Virus record (IMG/VR): IMGVR_UViG_3300027573_000062
Location: 1-42,545 of that record
Direction: 5' to 3' (one strand)
Length of the DNA stretch: 42,545 nucleotides
DNA from: a virus
Below are positions 29,651-38,597 of this stretch, piece by piece. Position 1 is the stretch's first letter; each line of letters begins with the position of its first letter. Both the position numbers and the translations under genes were made by a program. The notes under the pieces are model-generated. The model did no database searches, was not told the origin of the DNA, and saw only the letters and a list, made by a program, of their open reading frames with translations.

Positions 29651-30013
29651 TCACTGGCAGGCCACGAGCACGACGCTGATGGACCCGCCCGCTCCGGTCA
29701 CGGCGGTATTGATGCGTGCGCGCACCTGCGCATACGCGCCCACGGTCAGGTGCGTAGCCTTCTGCTTGCCGCCCGTCACGTCGGTGGCGTTGATCGCGCT
29801 GCCAATGATCGACCACGTCCCGCCGTAGGTCTCGTAACCATGCGCCGGATCTGGCGCCGACTCTTCAAACGTGACCGCGCCAGCATCGAGCGTGCCGTAG
29901 CCGATAAGGTAGAACGTGAGGTTTGGAAACCCTTGCACGTCCACGCCGATGCTGGTCGTTTCGTCGGCCGTCTGCTGGTTGAGTAACAGCACTCTGATGG
30001 GACCGCGCGTCAT
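29651..30013 (-). CDS. Small virion protein between gp4-like and gp10-like genes, 120 aa
   Basis: MTRGPIRVLLLNQQTADETT, then FPNLTFYLIGYGTLDAGAVT and a C-terminal beta segment GGSISVVLVACQ. All-beta prediction. GGAG precedes ATG 30013. Position suggests a head-tail joining or decoration component; I do not recognise the family. Confidence 0.6.
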   Translation of the reverse strand: MTRGPIRVLLLNQQTADETTSIGVDVQGFPNLTFYLIGYGTLDAGAVTFEESAPDPAHGYETYGGTWSIIGSAINATDVTGGKQKATHLTVGAYAQVRARINTAVTGAGGSISVVLVACQ

Positions 30014-30021
30014 GTCTGCTC

Positions 30022-30999
30022 CTACCCGTTCGTCCCGGTGCCGGTGATGATGTTGTAGAACCCGGACGGATCGTGTGTCAGCGCCGGATCCGTCGGCATG
30101 TCCACGAGCTTGACGTTACCGCGCTTGAAGTTCGCCAGCGACGACAGCGCCATCCGCTCGACAATGTCGCTGGGAATCTTCCCGTAGTCCGGCGCGCGGC
30201 GAATCGCCAAGTTGTAGATGATCGCTTCGTCCAGCCCGTTCGGGAGCTGATACTGCGTCGTCAGATTCGGAAACTCAGACAACTGCTGCGGCCTGTAGAT
30301 CACGAGCCCGTTCGTCGCCACATTGGGGATCGGCCACAGGTTGATCGTGCCGAGACCTCCCGCATAGGTCGGGTTGTAGTAGACGTTTGTGAACTGCGCC
30401 GACCGCAACGACTTGATGCGGATGTTCTGCCACGCATCGTCGGTGATGACCGCGCGTGGCACCTCCACGACGTCGTTGTCCTCCGATTCGAACGCGGCCG
30501 TGATCGTGCCCGTGGCCGGAGTCGTGGGTGTGCCGCCAAACCGATACGTGAACGTCGAAGCGCCAGTGACCGTGATCGGGAACGTGCCGTTGTAGGCGTC
30601 AGGCGAGGCGCCAGCAATCGTGACGTTCTGCCCCGTGCTGCCGCCGTGACTCGTCATCGTTGCCGTCACCACGGACCCGACAGACGCCAGGGACGCGACC
30701 GCGGATGGCGTCCCTTGACTGTTCAGCAGAATCGCGGCGCCGGACAACGACGGCGGCCTCGACGTGTCGAAGTCACCGCCGGGTCCGATGGTGTAGACGC
30801 CGATGTCGCTCGTGAGCGAGAACACTTCGCGTGCGATGACCGGGATCGTGAGCGGTTGCAGCGACCACGACCCGATCATCGTGTTCAGATCGTCCAGCGC
30901 ATCCTGAGAGTCCGCGGGGCCGATCGATTCGCCCGGCGCGAACGCCTCGATTTTGCCGAACATCCGACGAATCAGTGTCCCAGCGGAGACGAGGGCCAC
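30022..30999 (-). CDS. P22 gp4-like tail accessory/head completion protein with inserted beta domain, 325 aa
   Basis: N-terminal helices (SQDALDDLNTMIGSWSLQPL), IGPGGDFDTSRPPSL and the C-terminal LPNGLDEAIIYNLAIRRAPD match the gp4-like family, which forms the first ring below the portal. Residues about 98-170 are an insertion of an Ig-like module (VTIAGASPDAYNGTFPITVT, then FTYRFGGTPTTPATGT). The start is GTG 30999 after AAGGA. P22 gp4 also has muramidase activity, which cannot be inferred here. Confidence 0.82.
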   Translation of the reverse strand: MALVSAGTLIRRMFGKIEAFAPGESIGPADSQDALDDLNTMIGSWSLQPLTIPVIAREVFSLTSDIGVYTIGPGGDFDTSRPPSLSGAAILLNSQGTPSAVASLASVGSVVTATMTSHGGSTGQNVTIAGASPDAYNGTFPITVTGASTFTYRFGGTPTTPATGTITAAFESEDNDVVEVPRAVITDDAWQNIRIKSLRSAQFTNVYYNPTYAGGLGTINLWPIPNVATNGLVIYRPQQLSEFPNLTTQYQLPNGLDEAIIYNLAIRRAPDYGKIPSDIVERMALSSLANFKRGNVKLVDMPTDPALTHDPSGFYNIITGTGTNG

Positions 31000-31005
31000 G
31001 AATCC

Positions 31006-32004
31006 TTAGCTCGGGTTGACCGCGATGCCGCTCGTCGCTGCCGCGCCGGTCAGGCCGTCGATGTAGCTGTTCGCCAGCCCGTTGGTATCGCCGTAGTCCG
31101 TGACGCCCACCAGCACCGACCGATTGAACAGCAGCATGCCGCCAGGCGAGGCTGTCGTGAAACTGGCAAGCACGGTCATCACGGTGGAGGTGGACTTGAT
31201 CGCGTTGATGAACAGGCACTCTTCGAACGTATTGTGCCGGTCCACGCAGCCATTGCCGGTGCCGAGAATGCCGAGCGGCGTGGCCGCCGACGTCATCAGC
31301 GGAAAGTGGCACCGACGAAACACGTTGCGCGTCGTCGCAGCTGTGAGTTCCAACGTCGCGTTGGCCGCGGAACGCGTCACCGTATCGACGCCGATGACGC
31401 AATCTTCGAACAGGTTCTCGCCTGATCCGGCCAGTCCGATCTTCAGCGTGCGCGACCCGGCGTCAGCGGCACTTTCGGCGTCGGCGAGCCCGGCGATCTG
31501 GCAGTTCTGGAAGTAGTTGCGCGACCCGGTCAGCAGCATCCCGATCTGGTTCGTGGTGCCGGTGCCGAAGCCCATGAACCACGCGATGTTCTGGAAGATG
31601 CAGCCGTTGCCGCTGATCGTGAAAAACGGCGTATACGCCGTGGTTCCCGACGTGACCGCGATACGCGCCCGCTGCGAGTAGAGCACGGGCGAGCACACGC
31701 CGACGAGATGCAACGCATCCTTCGCCCACGTGAGCGTCGCACTCACGCGAGCCGTTCCGCCCGTCGCCCCGTTCCCGACGAGAACGATGATGTCGTTCTT
31801 GCCGCTCCGGCCAGCGCCGTAGGCCGCCGGCAGCGACTGATACGGGCTCGCCGCGCTGCCGTCCTGCGTGTTGGTGTTCGTTCGTGAGGGATCGCAGTAG
31901 ATGACGTTGCCCAGCGACATCCCGGCAACCACCGACCCGAAATTCGCGTTGATGTCGGCGATGTTCTTTGCTGTGAATACGCCGCCACCAAGAATCGTTC
32001 GCAT
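31006..32004 (-). CDS. Beta-helix-like virion protein, 332 aa
   Basis: MRTILGGGVFTAKNIADINA, then SPYQSLPAAYGAGRSGKNDI, TISGNGCIFQNIAWFMGFGT, NYFQNCQIAG, NLFEDCVIGV and NVFRRCHFPL: repeated short strands of the N-x-F-x-x-C type, a right-handed beta-helix pattern. GAGAGG before ATG 32004. Such proteins occur next to coat genes in podophages; function in the virion is unknown. Confidence 0.7.
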   Translation of the reverse strand: MRTILGGGVFTAKNIADINANFGSVVAGMSLGNVIYCDPSRTNTNTQDGSAASPYQSLPAAYGAGRSGKNDIIVLVGNGATGGTARVSATLTWAKDALHLVGVCSPVLYSQRARIAVTSGTTAYTPFFTISGNGCIFQNIAWFMGFGTGTTNQIGMLLTGSRNYFQNCQIAGLADAESAADAGSRTLKIGLAGSGENLFEDCVIGVDTVTRSAANATLELTAATTRNVFRRCHFPLMTSAATPLGILGTGNGCVDRHNTFEECLFINAIKSTSTVMTVLASFTTASPGGMLLFNRSVLVGVTDYGDTNGLANSYIDGLTGAAATSGIAVNPS

Positions 32005-32067
32005 TGTTTCCTCTCAGACACCCCGCGATGTGCGCGGGAGACACCCCGTTGCCGGGAGACACGAGAG

Positions 32068-32328
32068 TTACTTCTTCTTCGCCGACTTGCGTGACTTCGG
32101 CTCGCTGGCCGGTTCTTCGGTTGATGGTGCCGGTTCCTCTGTCGCTGGAGACGGTTCGGGCTCAGACGCGGCGCCAACGTCCGGCAGTTCCGCACGCGCC
32201 TTCGCCTCGTCCGTGACCCACCCCTCCGCGATCTTCGCCGACAGGTCATCCAGCGTATCCGCGACGACCCAGTCCACGACCACTGCGCCGGACTCGTCGC
32301 GCCGCGCCTTGTAGACCATCGCGCTCAT
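32068..32328 (-). CDS. 86-aa protein with disordered acidic/basic tail
   Basis: A small folded start (MSAMVYKARRDESGAVVVDW, LDDLSAKIAEGWV) is followed by a Pro/Glu/Ser-rich tail (EPSPATEEPAPSTEEP) and a final SRKSAKKK. Overlaps the preceding gene by ATGA. Location with head genes suggests a virion or assembly accessory. Confidence 0.6.
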   Translation of the reverse strand: MSAMVYKARRDESGAVVVDWVVADTLDDLSAKIAEGWVTDEAKARAELPDVGAASEPEPSPATEEPAPSTEEPASEPKSRKSAKKK

Positions 32329-32768
32329 CGCTTGGCGCCCTTCATGTGGTCCGGCCGATCGTTCTTCTCCGGAATCACAGGCAGGTGCTGAATCGTCGCG
32401 TCATCGACTCGCACAGCCTCCGCGCGAGCCTGTTCTCCCATCCGCTGGTCGGTTACGGCGCGGTTCGCCGCGAGCTCGGCGAGTTCAAACTCCTGCTTCT
32501 CGAGCGCCGCGAGCGCCGCGCCCTTGCCTCCGTGGACGAAGCCGCAGCGTTCCAGCCGCTCCCGGTCGCGATCATCGGCCGCTTCCGACGCCTCGTAAGT
32601 CACCTCGCCGCTGTCCTTCGCACGCGTCGGCTTGTAGAGCATCGACGGATACTCACGGAACTGATACGGCCGTCCTGGCGGCCCATACTGCGAGTGCAAG
32701 CCTTCGTGCTTGCGCATCTCCTTCGCGTAGGCCGTGTCCTGTCCGACGTGGATGTGGTGCGAGAGCAT
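32325..32768 (-). CDS. Head-region hypothetical protein, 147 aa
   Basis: MLSHHIHVGQDTAYAKEMRK, then GRPYQFREYPSMLYKPTRAK and a helical LAALEKQEFELAELAANRAV segment. AGGAG before ATG 32768. The EYPSMLYKPT element recurs in head-region proteins of podophages in my knowledge, without known function. Confidence 0.65.
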   Translation of the reverse strand: MLSHHIHVGQDTAYAKEMRKHEGLHSQYGPPGRPYQFREYPSMLYKPTRAKDSGEVTYEASEAADDRDRERLERCGFVHGGKGAALAALEKQEFELAELAANRAVTDQRMGEQARAEAVRVDDATIQHLPVIPEKNDRPDHMKGAKR

Positions 32769-32821
32769 GCGCGGTCTCCTGAAACGCGGCCGGGCTCAGG
32801 CGGAGGCCCGGCCGCTCGTGG

Positions 32822-33460
32822 TTACGAGTAGGTCACGGTCACGTTCGTGAGCGTCCCCGCCGCCACCGACGGGAAGATGCACCAGAACTCGTTGATAGCC
32901 ATCAGCGCCACGACCTGCTTCCCGCCGGCCGCAAACGTGATCGCCGTGTCGAAGTTCGATCCGGCGTTGTTCAGCGCCGTCGCCGGAGCAACGGTATGCG
33001 CCGCCGATCCGTTGCTGACGATGATGAGCAGCGAACCGTCCAGATCCTTGCCAGGAGCCGCCAGCGTCATCGCCAGCGCGTTCGTGCCGTTGATGACCGC
33101 GACCGCGTCGTTCCCGGCCGTCGGCAGCGTGATGGCCCCAGCCGCCGAGTAGCTGAGCAGCGTGCGCGCCCGACCCGCGATCGGCGTCGTGACCGCGAGC
33201 TGCGGATCCGGGTTGACCGTATCGGTGGACTGCCACGCAATGACGTTTGCCCCGGACGGGTGCGCCTGCGAGACGGTGCCGCCCTGTGCGCGCACCACGG
33301 GCACGTTGACGCCGTTGCCGGCGACGGTGTAGCTGCCAACGATCAGCATCTCTTCCTGATCGACTTTCAGGCGCAGACCAGCGGCGAGGCTGGTCGATGC
33401 CGCGACGACAATCTTCGTCGCGTTGATGGCGCACGCCGAGGCGAGAGTGGTCTTGACCAT
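32822..33460 (-). CDS. Putative head decoration/structural protein, 212 aa
   Basis: MVKTTLASACAINATKIVVA, LRLKVDQEEMLIVGSYTVAG and GTVSQAHPSGANVIAWQST are typical of small beta-barrel virion proteins downstream of coat genes. The C-terminal half (AMTLAAPGKDLDGSLLIIVS, then FAAGGKQVVALMAINEFW) is another beta module. ATG 33460 is chosen because GGAG precedes it, inside the coat gene 3' end. The coat stop lies just 5 bases upstream. Confidence 0.7.
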   Translation of the reverse strand: MVKTTLASACAINATKIVVAASTSLAAGLRLKVDQEEMLIVGSYTVAGNGVNVPVVRAQGGTVSQAHPSGANVIAWQSTDTVNPDPQLAVTTPIAGRARTLLSYSAAGAITLPTAGNDAVAVINGTNALAMTLAAPGKDLDGSLLIIVSNGSAAHTVAPATALNNAGSNFDTAITFAAGGKQVVALMAINEFWCIFPSVAAGTLTNVTVTYS

Positions 33461-33465
33461 AGCCG

Positions 33466-34686
33466 TTAGCTCCACGCCCGCAGGGCGAATCCGGGGATGA
33501 TGACGCCCGTGCCGCTGAGCGAGTCGATGCGGCGCGGGAGCTGGTCCGTGGACGCCTGATACTGCTCCACGTAGCGCATCGAAATGCGCGCCTCGGGGTC
33601 CGAAATCGTCTTCGCGTTGGCGCCGGGCAGGTTGTCCGGCAGCGACACCATCGCCAGCGCGAACGCGTCCGGCTGGAAGACCATCGACTGCCGCGACCGC
33701 GTCGCCGTCATGGTGGCTCCGACCGATCCAGTCGCGCCGAGGAAGTTCAACGCGGCGTTGTCCGCAGGCAGGTTCGTCACCGTCTGCAACTGCCCGGACG
33801 CAATGAGCGACGGCGAGAACGACAGCGTCGCCGTGGACGAGCCCGCCACGTCTGCCGTCAGCGTGAACTGCTGCAGGACGCCCTGATCGACGTAGCTGAC
33901 CGGGTTCACGCCGTAGACGCCATCGATCGTGAACACGTCGCCTTCGACCAGTGCGTAGGTGCCCATGCCGTCGATCGCCAGCGTCGATCCCGATTGCGAT
34001 CCGCCAGCGACGGCCGGCGTGGACGCGGTGAACGTCCCCGTCGTGTGCGTCGCCATGTTCGGGTCGTAATACCAGTCATCGATCCCGAGCGCCTGCTCCG
34101 CGAACTTTGAGTCGCGGAACGCCTTGTCGATGACCGACCGCGGACCAAACAGCGCGAGGTTCGGGTTCGTGATCGCCGACTGCGTGAACGTGTCCGTGAC
34201 GGCGCACAGTTCCTCCGGCACGCCCATCGCCCGCAGGAGCGCGACGCCGTTCGTCCACGTCAGATTGTTCGACAGCGGCACGCCTGGCTGGCCGATGCTG
34301 TTGTAAATCTGCTTGTAGGTCTCGATGGCGGCCGTCGTGTCCGTCTTGTTCGTCATCGAGTAGGCCATCGGCTTGGTATACCGCTTCTGGACCTCCTCGA
34401 CGCGCAACGCGCTGTCCGCGCTCGACCACTCGCAGGCCGTCTGCCACTGATGGTTGATGCTCAGCGGCACGGTCTGGTTCAGGATCGACTGGATGATCAT
34501 GCCCTGGCCTTCGTAGGTCACGAAGCGCTGCGGGATGCGGACCTGAATCGTGTCCCCGAGCTTCGTGGCGTGCGCGGACCACTCTTTCTGCCACTGCCGA
34601 TCGAACTTGCCGACGAACTTGATGCTGTTCTTCCAATACATGGCGACGTCTTTGGTCACCCAGCTTGGAGTAATGAATGTGTTCAA
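33466..34686 (-). CDS. P22-type major coat protein, 406 aa, TTG start
   Basis: The N-terminal NTFITPSWVTKDVAMYWKNS and KLGDTIQVRIPQRFVTYEGQ fit the P22 coat family (HK97 fold with inserted domain), as do EEVQKRYTKP, an EARISMRYVEQYQAS helix near the end and IIPGFALRAWS. Position after the scaffold and portal agrees. No ATG exists at the expected start: TTG 34686 is preceded by GGAGG with a 6-base spacer. The next ATG would remove 15 conserved residues. Confidence 0.85.
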   Translation of the reverse strand: MNTFITPSWVTKDVAMYWKNSIKFVGKFDRQWQKEWSAHATKLGDTIQVRIPQRFVTYEGQGMIIQSILNQTVPLSINHQWQTACEWSSADSALRVEEVQKRYTKPMAYSMTNKTDTTAAIETYKQIYNSIGQPGVPLSNNLTWTNGVALLRAMGVPEELCAVTDTFTQSAITNPNLALFGPRSVIDKAFRDSKFAEQALGIDDWYYDPNMATHTTGTFTASTPAVAGGSQSGSTLAIDGMGTYALVEGDVFTIDGVYGVNPVSYVDQGVLQQFTLTADVAGSSTATLSFSPSLIASGQLQTVTNLPADNAALNFLGATGSVGATMTATRSRQSMVFQPDAFALAMVSLPDNLPGANAKTISDPEARISMRYVEQYQASTDQLPRRIDSLSGTGVIIPGFALRAWS

Positions 34687-34719
34687 GGCCGACCTCCGGC
34701 CTGCGCTCTGCTCGACGAA

Positions 34720-35805
34720 CTATCGCCGACGCGGACTGTAGTGCTTCTCGTGCGAAGCAATCGACATGTCATCGTCGGTCGGTGGCGTATCGGGCGCGGC
34801 AATCGAGCCCGTTCGCACCGGATTCGGCGGACGAGGCGCGGGAGGTGGAGCCAACGCAAGGGCCGATCCGGTCGGTGCGGCCGCAGTGCGCGTGGATGGA
34901 GACGGAGTCGGAGAGCGTTGCTCAGCAACGACGGAACGGAGATAGCGAGCCGTGGTCGATACGGTCGTCTTGAACGCGGGATGGTCCGGCGTGATCGGTG
35001 CGCCGGTCGCATCTGTCATCGTGTCGGCGTCCAGCGCAGCGAGATCCTCGGGATGCTTCGCCAGCCAATACGCGGCGCGCGGCCCGACTTCCATGATCGC
35101 GCGTTCGATGGCAAGCGAGCACGAGACGCCCGTCGTCACGGCTTCGAAGTCGGGGAAGTCCTTCACGACGGCCGGAATCTCAGCGCGATAGCGAGAGACG
35201 CTTTCCTGAGCGGCCTGCGCTTCGGCGTCAGCGGCGTCCTGTGCGCGCTCGGCCTTGCGCAGCACGGCGTAGTTCCACTGCCCCCAGGCGTTCTGGTAGG
35301 CATACCAGTCCTTGTCCTCGTTGCCCTTGACCGTGACCCACTCGTCGTAGGTCGGAAACGTCTCCGGCAGCGGCGCGGCGACGGCGCGGCGCGGCGCGGC
35401 AACAGGCGCGGGCTTCGCAGGTTCAGCCGCCGGAGGCGCGGCGAACCGCTCGAGCAGTTCCGCCCGGCGCCGTAGGTTGAACACTCGGTCGGACTCGCCG
35501 TCCTTGCGCGCGATGTCCGCGCCGAGTTTTGCCTCGGCGGCCTTGATGCGCTGCGTGTGCTCGCTGATGAGCGGCACGTCATCGGCGTCGGCGCGCTGGC
35601 TCGCGGCGCGGTGACGGGGCTTGAAGCGGCCCGTGTCGTCGCGCGTGTCGTCGTCAGCAGCAGGCTCGCGCTGCGCGTCGGGACTGTAGGTGGCTTCGTG
35701 GTCGGAGAGCGAGTCGGATTCGACCGGAGGCGCGTCAACGGCAGGAGCGCCAGATCCGGCCGCATCGGCCACGTCGTAGAGCGGGAGGGCGAGACGCCAG
35801 ATCAT
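34720..35805 (-). CDS. Scaffold protein, 361 aa
   Basis: Highly charged and mostly disordered or helical: DDDTRDDTGRFKPRHRAAS, KAAEAKLGADIARKDGESDR, then a QNAWGQWNYAVLRKAERAQD helix and proline-rich segments, ending DMSIASHEKHYSPRRR. This composition, with the position between portal and coat, is that of a P22-like scaffold. ATG 35805 has only a weak GGGTGA; a -10-like TATACT (35824-35819) lies 13 bases upstream, so an internal promoter is possible. Confidence 0.8.
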   Translation of the reverse strand: MIWRLALPLYDVADAAGSGAPAVDAPPVESDSLSDHEATYSPDAQREPAADDDTRDDTGRFKPRHRAASQRADADDVPLISEHTQRIKAAEAKLGADIARKDGESDRVFNLRRRAELLERFAAPPAAEPAKPAPVAAPRRAVAAPLPETFPTYDEWVTVKGNEDKDWYAYQNAWGQWNYAVLRKAERAQDAADAEAQAAQESVSRYRAEIPAVVKDFPDFEAVTTGVSCSLAIERAIMEVGPRAAYWLAKHPEDLAALDADTMTDATGAPITPDHPAFKTTVSTTARYLRSVVAEQRSPTPSPSTRTAAAPTGSALALAPPPAPRPPNPVRTGSIAAPDTPPTDDDMSIASHEKHYSPRRR

Positions 35806-35833
35806 GTGTTCACCCGGCAGTATACGCGATGTG

Positions 35834-38245
35834 TCAAGCGTTCCCCTGTGCGGCGCTCTCCGCCGCCGCGGCTTCCGCCGCCTCCCGCGCCGCTTCCGCT
35901 TCCGCCGACTCGTGCGCGAACTGCTCGCCACGCGCCTCTCGCGCCGCATCCCGGTCAGCCGCCTTCGACGCCTCGCCAACGGCCGCCATGCCGACTTCGT
36001 GCTCGCGCCCGGCGGCGTCAAACTCCGCAACCTGCGCCGCGCCCATGCGCGCCTGCCACGCGTCGTATTCGCGCTGCATCGCGGCGCCGCGCAGCTTCAG
36101 CTCTTCGATTTCCAACTGTGTCGCGGCCTTCAGTTTCTCGATTTCCAGCTTCGACGCTGCGTCAATCTTCGCCTTCTCGATCGACGCGGCGAGTTCTCTG
36201 TTCTTCCGCTCGGTTTCGGCCTGCTCTTTCGCGGCCTCGCCGTCGATCTGCTGCTGCAACTGCTGCGCAACCTGCGTGACCTGCGCGAGCTGCTCTTTCG
36301 ACTGCTGCAACTCGGCCTGCACTTGCGGCGGGATCTCCGCGCCCTGCTGTTTCGAGGCAATCTGCGCGAGAATCTTCGGATCGAGCATCACCTTCGTGCG
36401 GTCGGCCATCTCGTCGTGACCCGGACCGTCCAGATTCTTGAAATACAAGTCGCCAAACCACGTCATGAGCGTCGGATTCTGAGAGATCAGCTCGCCAACG
36501 GTGGACGCCTCCTGCTCGCGCCGGAAGTCGAAGTTCTTCGTGATTTTGATCCCGACGTTGAACTTCGCATCCTTCGTGAGCGTGTATTTCTTCGCGTTCT
36601 GATCGTTCTCGGGTGCCAGCACGGGCCGAGTGCCCTGCATGACCATCGGCTGGTGAAGCAAGAGTGTCTCCGGCTCGCCTTGCCCGTTGAGAATACGCGC
36701 GATGCGCCCCGGCCGTCCGTAGATGGGATACAGCAGATTGTTGACGATCTGCCCCTCGTAGCGCATCGAGCGCATGAGGTTGTCCATGTAGTTCGACGTG
36801 CCTTGCGCCGCCTGCTCGCGCAGCAGGTTCGCGTGCTTCGCGCTCTTGACCGAGGCGTCCGTCTCGCCGAGCGCGGTTTTGCTCACGAGCGACGTGGACT
36901 GCAAGGCTTCGTCGAAGAGACCGATCGCCTGAGCAACCGGACCGATCGCCGGGTCTCTCGGAACAGAGAACGGCGGCGGCGCCATATTGCCTTCGATGTC
37001 TTTTTGCTTGTAGGGCAATTTCGGCAACGTGCGCGTGGCCGCCGCGATATACCACTGCTCGTAGCCTTCGTCCTGCCCTTCGGCCATCATAAGAGACGGG
37101 ATCGGCGTCAGTCCGATCAGCTCGATCATCTTCGACACCATGACGTTGAAGCCCTGCCCCGGCTCGCGCATCGGGCGCACCATGCCCTCGGCACGGCGCT
37201 CGTCGTCGTAGGGTTGCAGTTCTTCGCCGAGCACCTTCACGATCGGCATGTCGGGACCAGGCCAGTCGGTCTCCTCGAGCACGTCGTCATCCGAGCCGTC
37301 GATCTTCGCCCACTTGATCTGCTTCTCGACCACCTCGCGCTCGTCCACAACAGGCGCGCCGTCAGGTAGTTCATCGTCCCAGAACAGCGTGCCGTCTGCG
37401 AGCGTGCAGAGCGTCCGCGTCACGCGCTCCGTGTAGAAGTAATCGACCACGCGGATGAACCGCGTGTCGTCGTCGCCGCGGAACCAATCGGGCTGGTCGT
37501 CGCCGAGTTGCCGCCACGCGCCGTCGTTGTCGGCCGTGTCAATGAGCGCATTCTTTTTGCCGTTGCGCCGCGGGTTCTCGGCCTTGTAGCGTGCCCACGG
37601 CATGTCGGTGGCGAGAAACTCCCACTCTGCGTCAGAACCGTCCGGCTGCTCGTGCGCCGGGTCCAGCGACACGCACGCCTGGTTGTAGATGCGGTGGACG
37701 TAGATTTCCTGATCGTTGGTCTTGCCGGGCACGTAGCGCGTCATGACCATGTAGTAGCCGCGCCCGGCAATCGTTGCGCGCGCAAACGCCCACGTCCGCG
37801 CGTCGGCCGCCTGTGACTCGCGTTGAATGCGGCGCACGAGCCCTTCGCGCAGCTTGATTTCTGTTTCGTCGATCGGTCCGGTCAGATCGCCGAAGTCGTC
37901 AGCGGGGACGATCTCGATGCCGATGTCGCTGCCGCGCTCCTGGTTGAGCACTTCGCGCACGGGCTGGCGCGTCTTGTTGATGGTGATGCAGGGGCGCGCA
38001 GGGACGGGCGGCATGCCGTTGTTCGCGTTCTGGCCGGCACGTGACGCCTTGACGTCCTCAGGCCACTGCTCGCCGGCGTAGAACCGCAGGTCTTGCAGTT
38101 CGCGGTCGCGCTGCTTCGACTCGGCGGATTGGGACTGCTTGAAACGATCGCGCGCGAGTTGGAGGAAACGCGCAGTCTGGGCCGCCGATCGCGTGCGCTT
38201 GCTGTGGAGCGCGACGGGCCGTTCGGTCTCTGGCGTGTCGGCCAT
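35834..38245 (-). CDS. P22-like portal protein, 803 aa
   Basis: Conserved portal segments are present: RFYAGEQWPEDV, PARPCITINKTRQPVREVLN, EREVVEKQIKWAKI, GMVRPMREPGQGFNVMVSKM, LPKLPYKQKDIEGNMAPPPF and NYMDNLMRSMRYEGQIVNNL. The C-terminal ~200 residues are a long charged helix or barrel (QQLQQQIDGEAAKEQAETER), comparable with the P22 portal barrel. ATG 38245 overlaps the preceding stop as TGATG. It forms the dodecameric DNA channel. Confidence 0.93.
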   Translation of the reverse strand: MADTPETERPVALHSKRTRSAAQTARFLQLARDRFKQSQSAESKQRDRELQDLRFYAGEQWPEDVKASRAGQNANNGMPPVPARPCITINKTRQPVREVLNQERGSDIGIEIVPADDFGDLTGPIDETEIKLREGLVRRIQRESQAADARTWAFARATIAGRGYYMVMTRYVPGKTNDQEIYVHRIYNQACVSLDPAHEQPDGSDAEWEFLATDMPWARYKAENPRRNGKKNALIDTADNDGAWRQLGDDQPDWFRGDDDTRFIRVVDYFYTERVTRTLCTLADGTLFWDDELPDGAPVVDEREVVEKQIKWAKIDGSDDDVLEETDWPGPDMPIVKVLGEELQPYDDERRAEGMVRPMREPGQGFNVMVSKMIELIGLTPIPSLMMAEGQDEGYEQWYIAAATRTLPKLPYKQKDIEGNMAPPPFSVPRDPAIGPVAQAIGLFDEALQSTSLVSKTALGETDASVKSAKHANLLREQAAQGTSNYMDNLMRSMRYEGQIVNNLLYPIYGRPGRIARILNGQGEPETLLLHQPMVMQGTRPVLAPENDQNAKKYTLTKDAKFNVGIKITKNFDFRREQEASTVGELISQNPTLMTWFGDLYFKNLDGPGHDEMADRTKVMLDPKILAQIASKQQGAEIPPQVQAELQQSKEQLAQVTQVAQQLQQQIDGEAAKEQAETERKNRELAASIEKAKIDAASKLEIEKLKAATQLEIEELKLRGAAMQREYDAWQARMGAAQVAEFDAAGREHEVGMAAVGEASKAADRDAAREARGEQFAHESAEAEAAREAAEAAAAESAAQGNA

Positions 38246-38484
38246 CAGTAGGGACTCGTGCTGCAGCCGTAATCCTCGCACGTCGTCGCGCCTGCGCCGG
38301 GCACGCACAGGCAGCCGCAGCCCCACGGACAGTCGCACGCCGAGCGCAAGTCGCCACCTTCAGACTGGCAGATATCCAGACAGGTCGAGCCGCACTCGCC
38401 GTTCGCGCACGCGCCGCTGGACGAGAACAGCGTGGACCAGATGACGAGGGCAATGAACACGACGCGCGCCACAATCCGAATCAT
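38245..38484 (-). CDS. Secreted 11-cysteine mini-protein, 79 aa
   Basis: A signal-peptide-like start (MIRIVARVVFIALVIWSTLF, SSSGACA) is followed by a ~50-residue region with 11 Cys: CGSTCLDICQ, CDCPWGCGCLC, TTCEDYGC. ATG 38484 overlaps the preceding stop as ATGA, with GGAAG upstream; the stop overlaps the portal start as TGATG. Disulphide-rich exported proteins are rare in phages. It could act in the periplasm or outside, or bind metal. No family recognised. Confidence 0.65.
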   Translation of the reverse strand: MIRIVARVVFIALVIWSTLFSSSGACANGECGSTCLDICQSEGGDLRSACDCPWGCGCLCVPGAGATTCEDYGCSTSPY

Positions 38485-38597
38485 CGCTTCCAACTCGCAA
38501 TCTCGCGCCAGTCCTCACGCCGAGCGCGCACGAGGCGCTGCCGCGCGATCCCTCCGATGACGGCGAGCACAAGCACGGCGATGATGGCGATTACCAT
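38481..38597 (-). CDS. 38-aa single-span membrane peptide
   Basis: MVIAIIAVLVLAVIGGIARQ, one hydrophobic helix, then a strongly basic tail (RLVRARREDWREIASWKR). ATG 38597 overlaps the previous stop by 7 bases, and the stop overlaps the next ATG as ATGA. Unrecognised; placed between terminase and portal with the Cys-rich exported protein. Confidence 0.55.
   Translation of the reverse strand: MVIAIIAVLVLAVIGGIARQRLVRARREDWREIASWKR

Noticed and set aside
30073-31425. Long open frame of 450 codons on the plus strand
   Set aside because: Lies fully antisense to the gp4-like and beta-helix genes, has high Arg content and no SD or family features; a GC-rich shadow.
35804-37369. 521-codon open frame on the plus strand opposite the portal gene
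   Set aside because: Arg/Leu-rich shadow of the portal and scaffold frames; the portal identity on the minus strand is secure.
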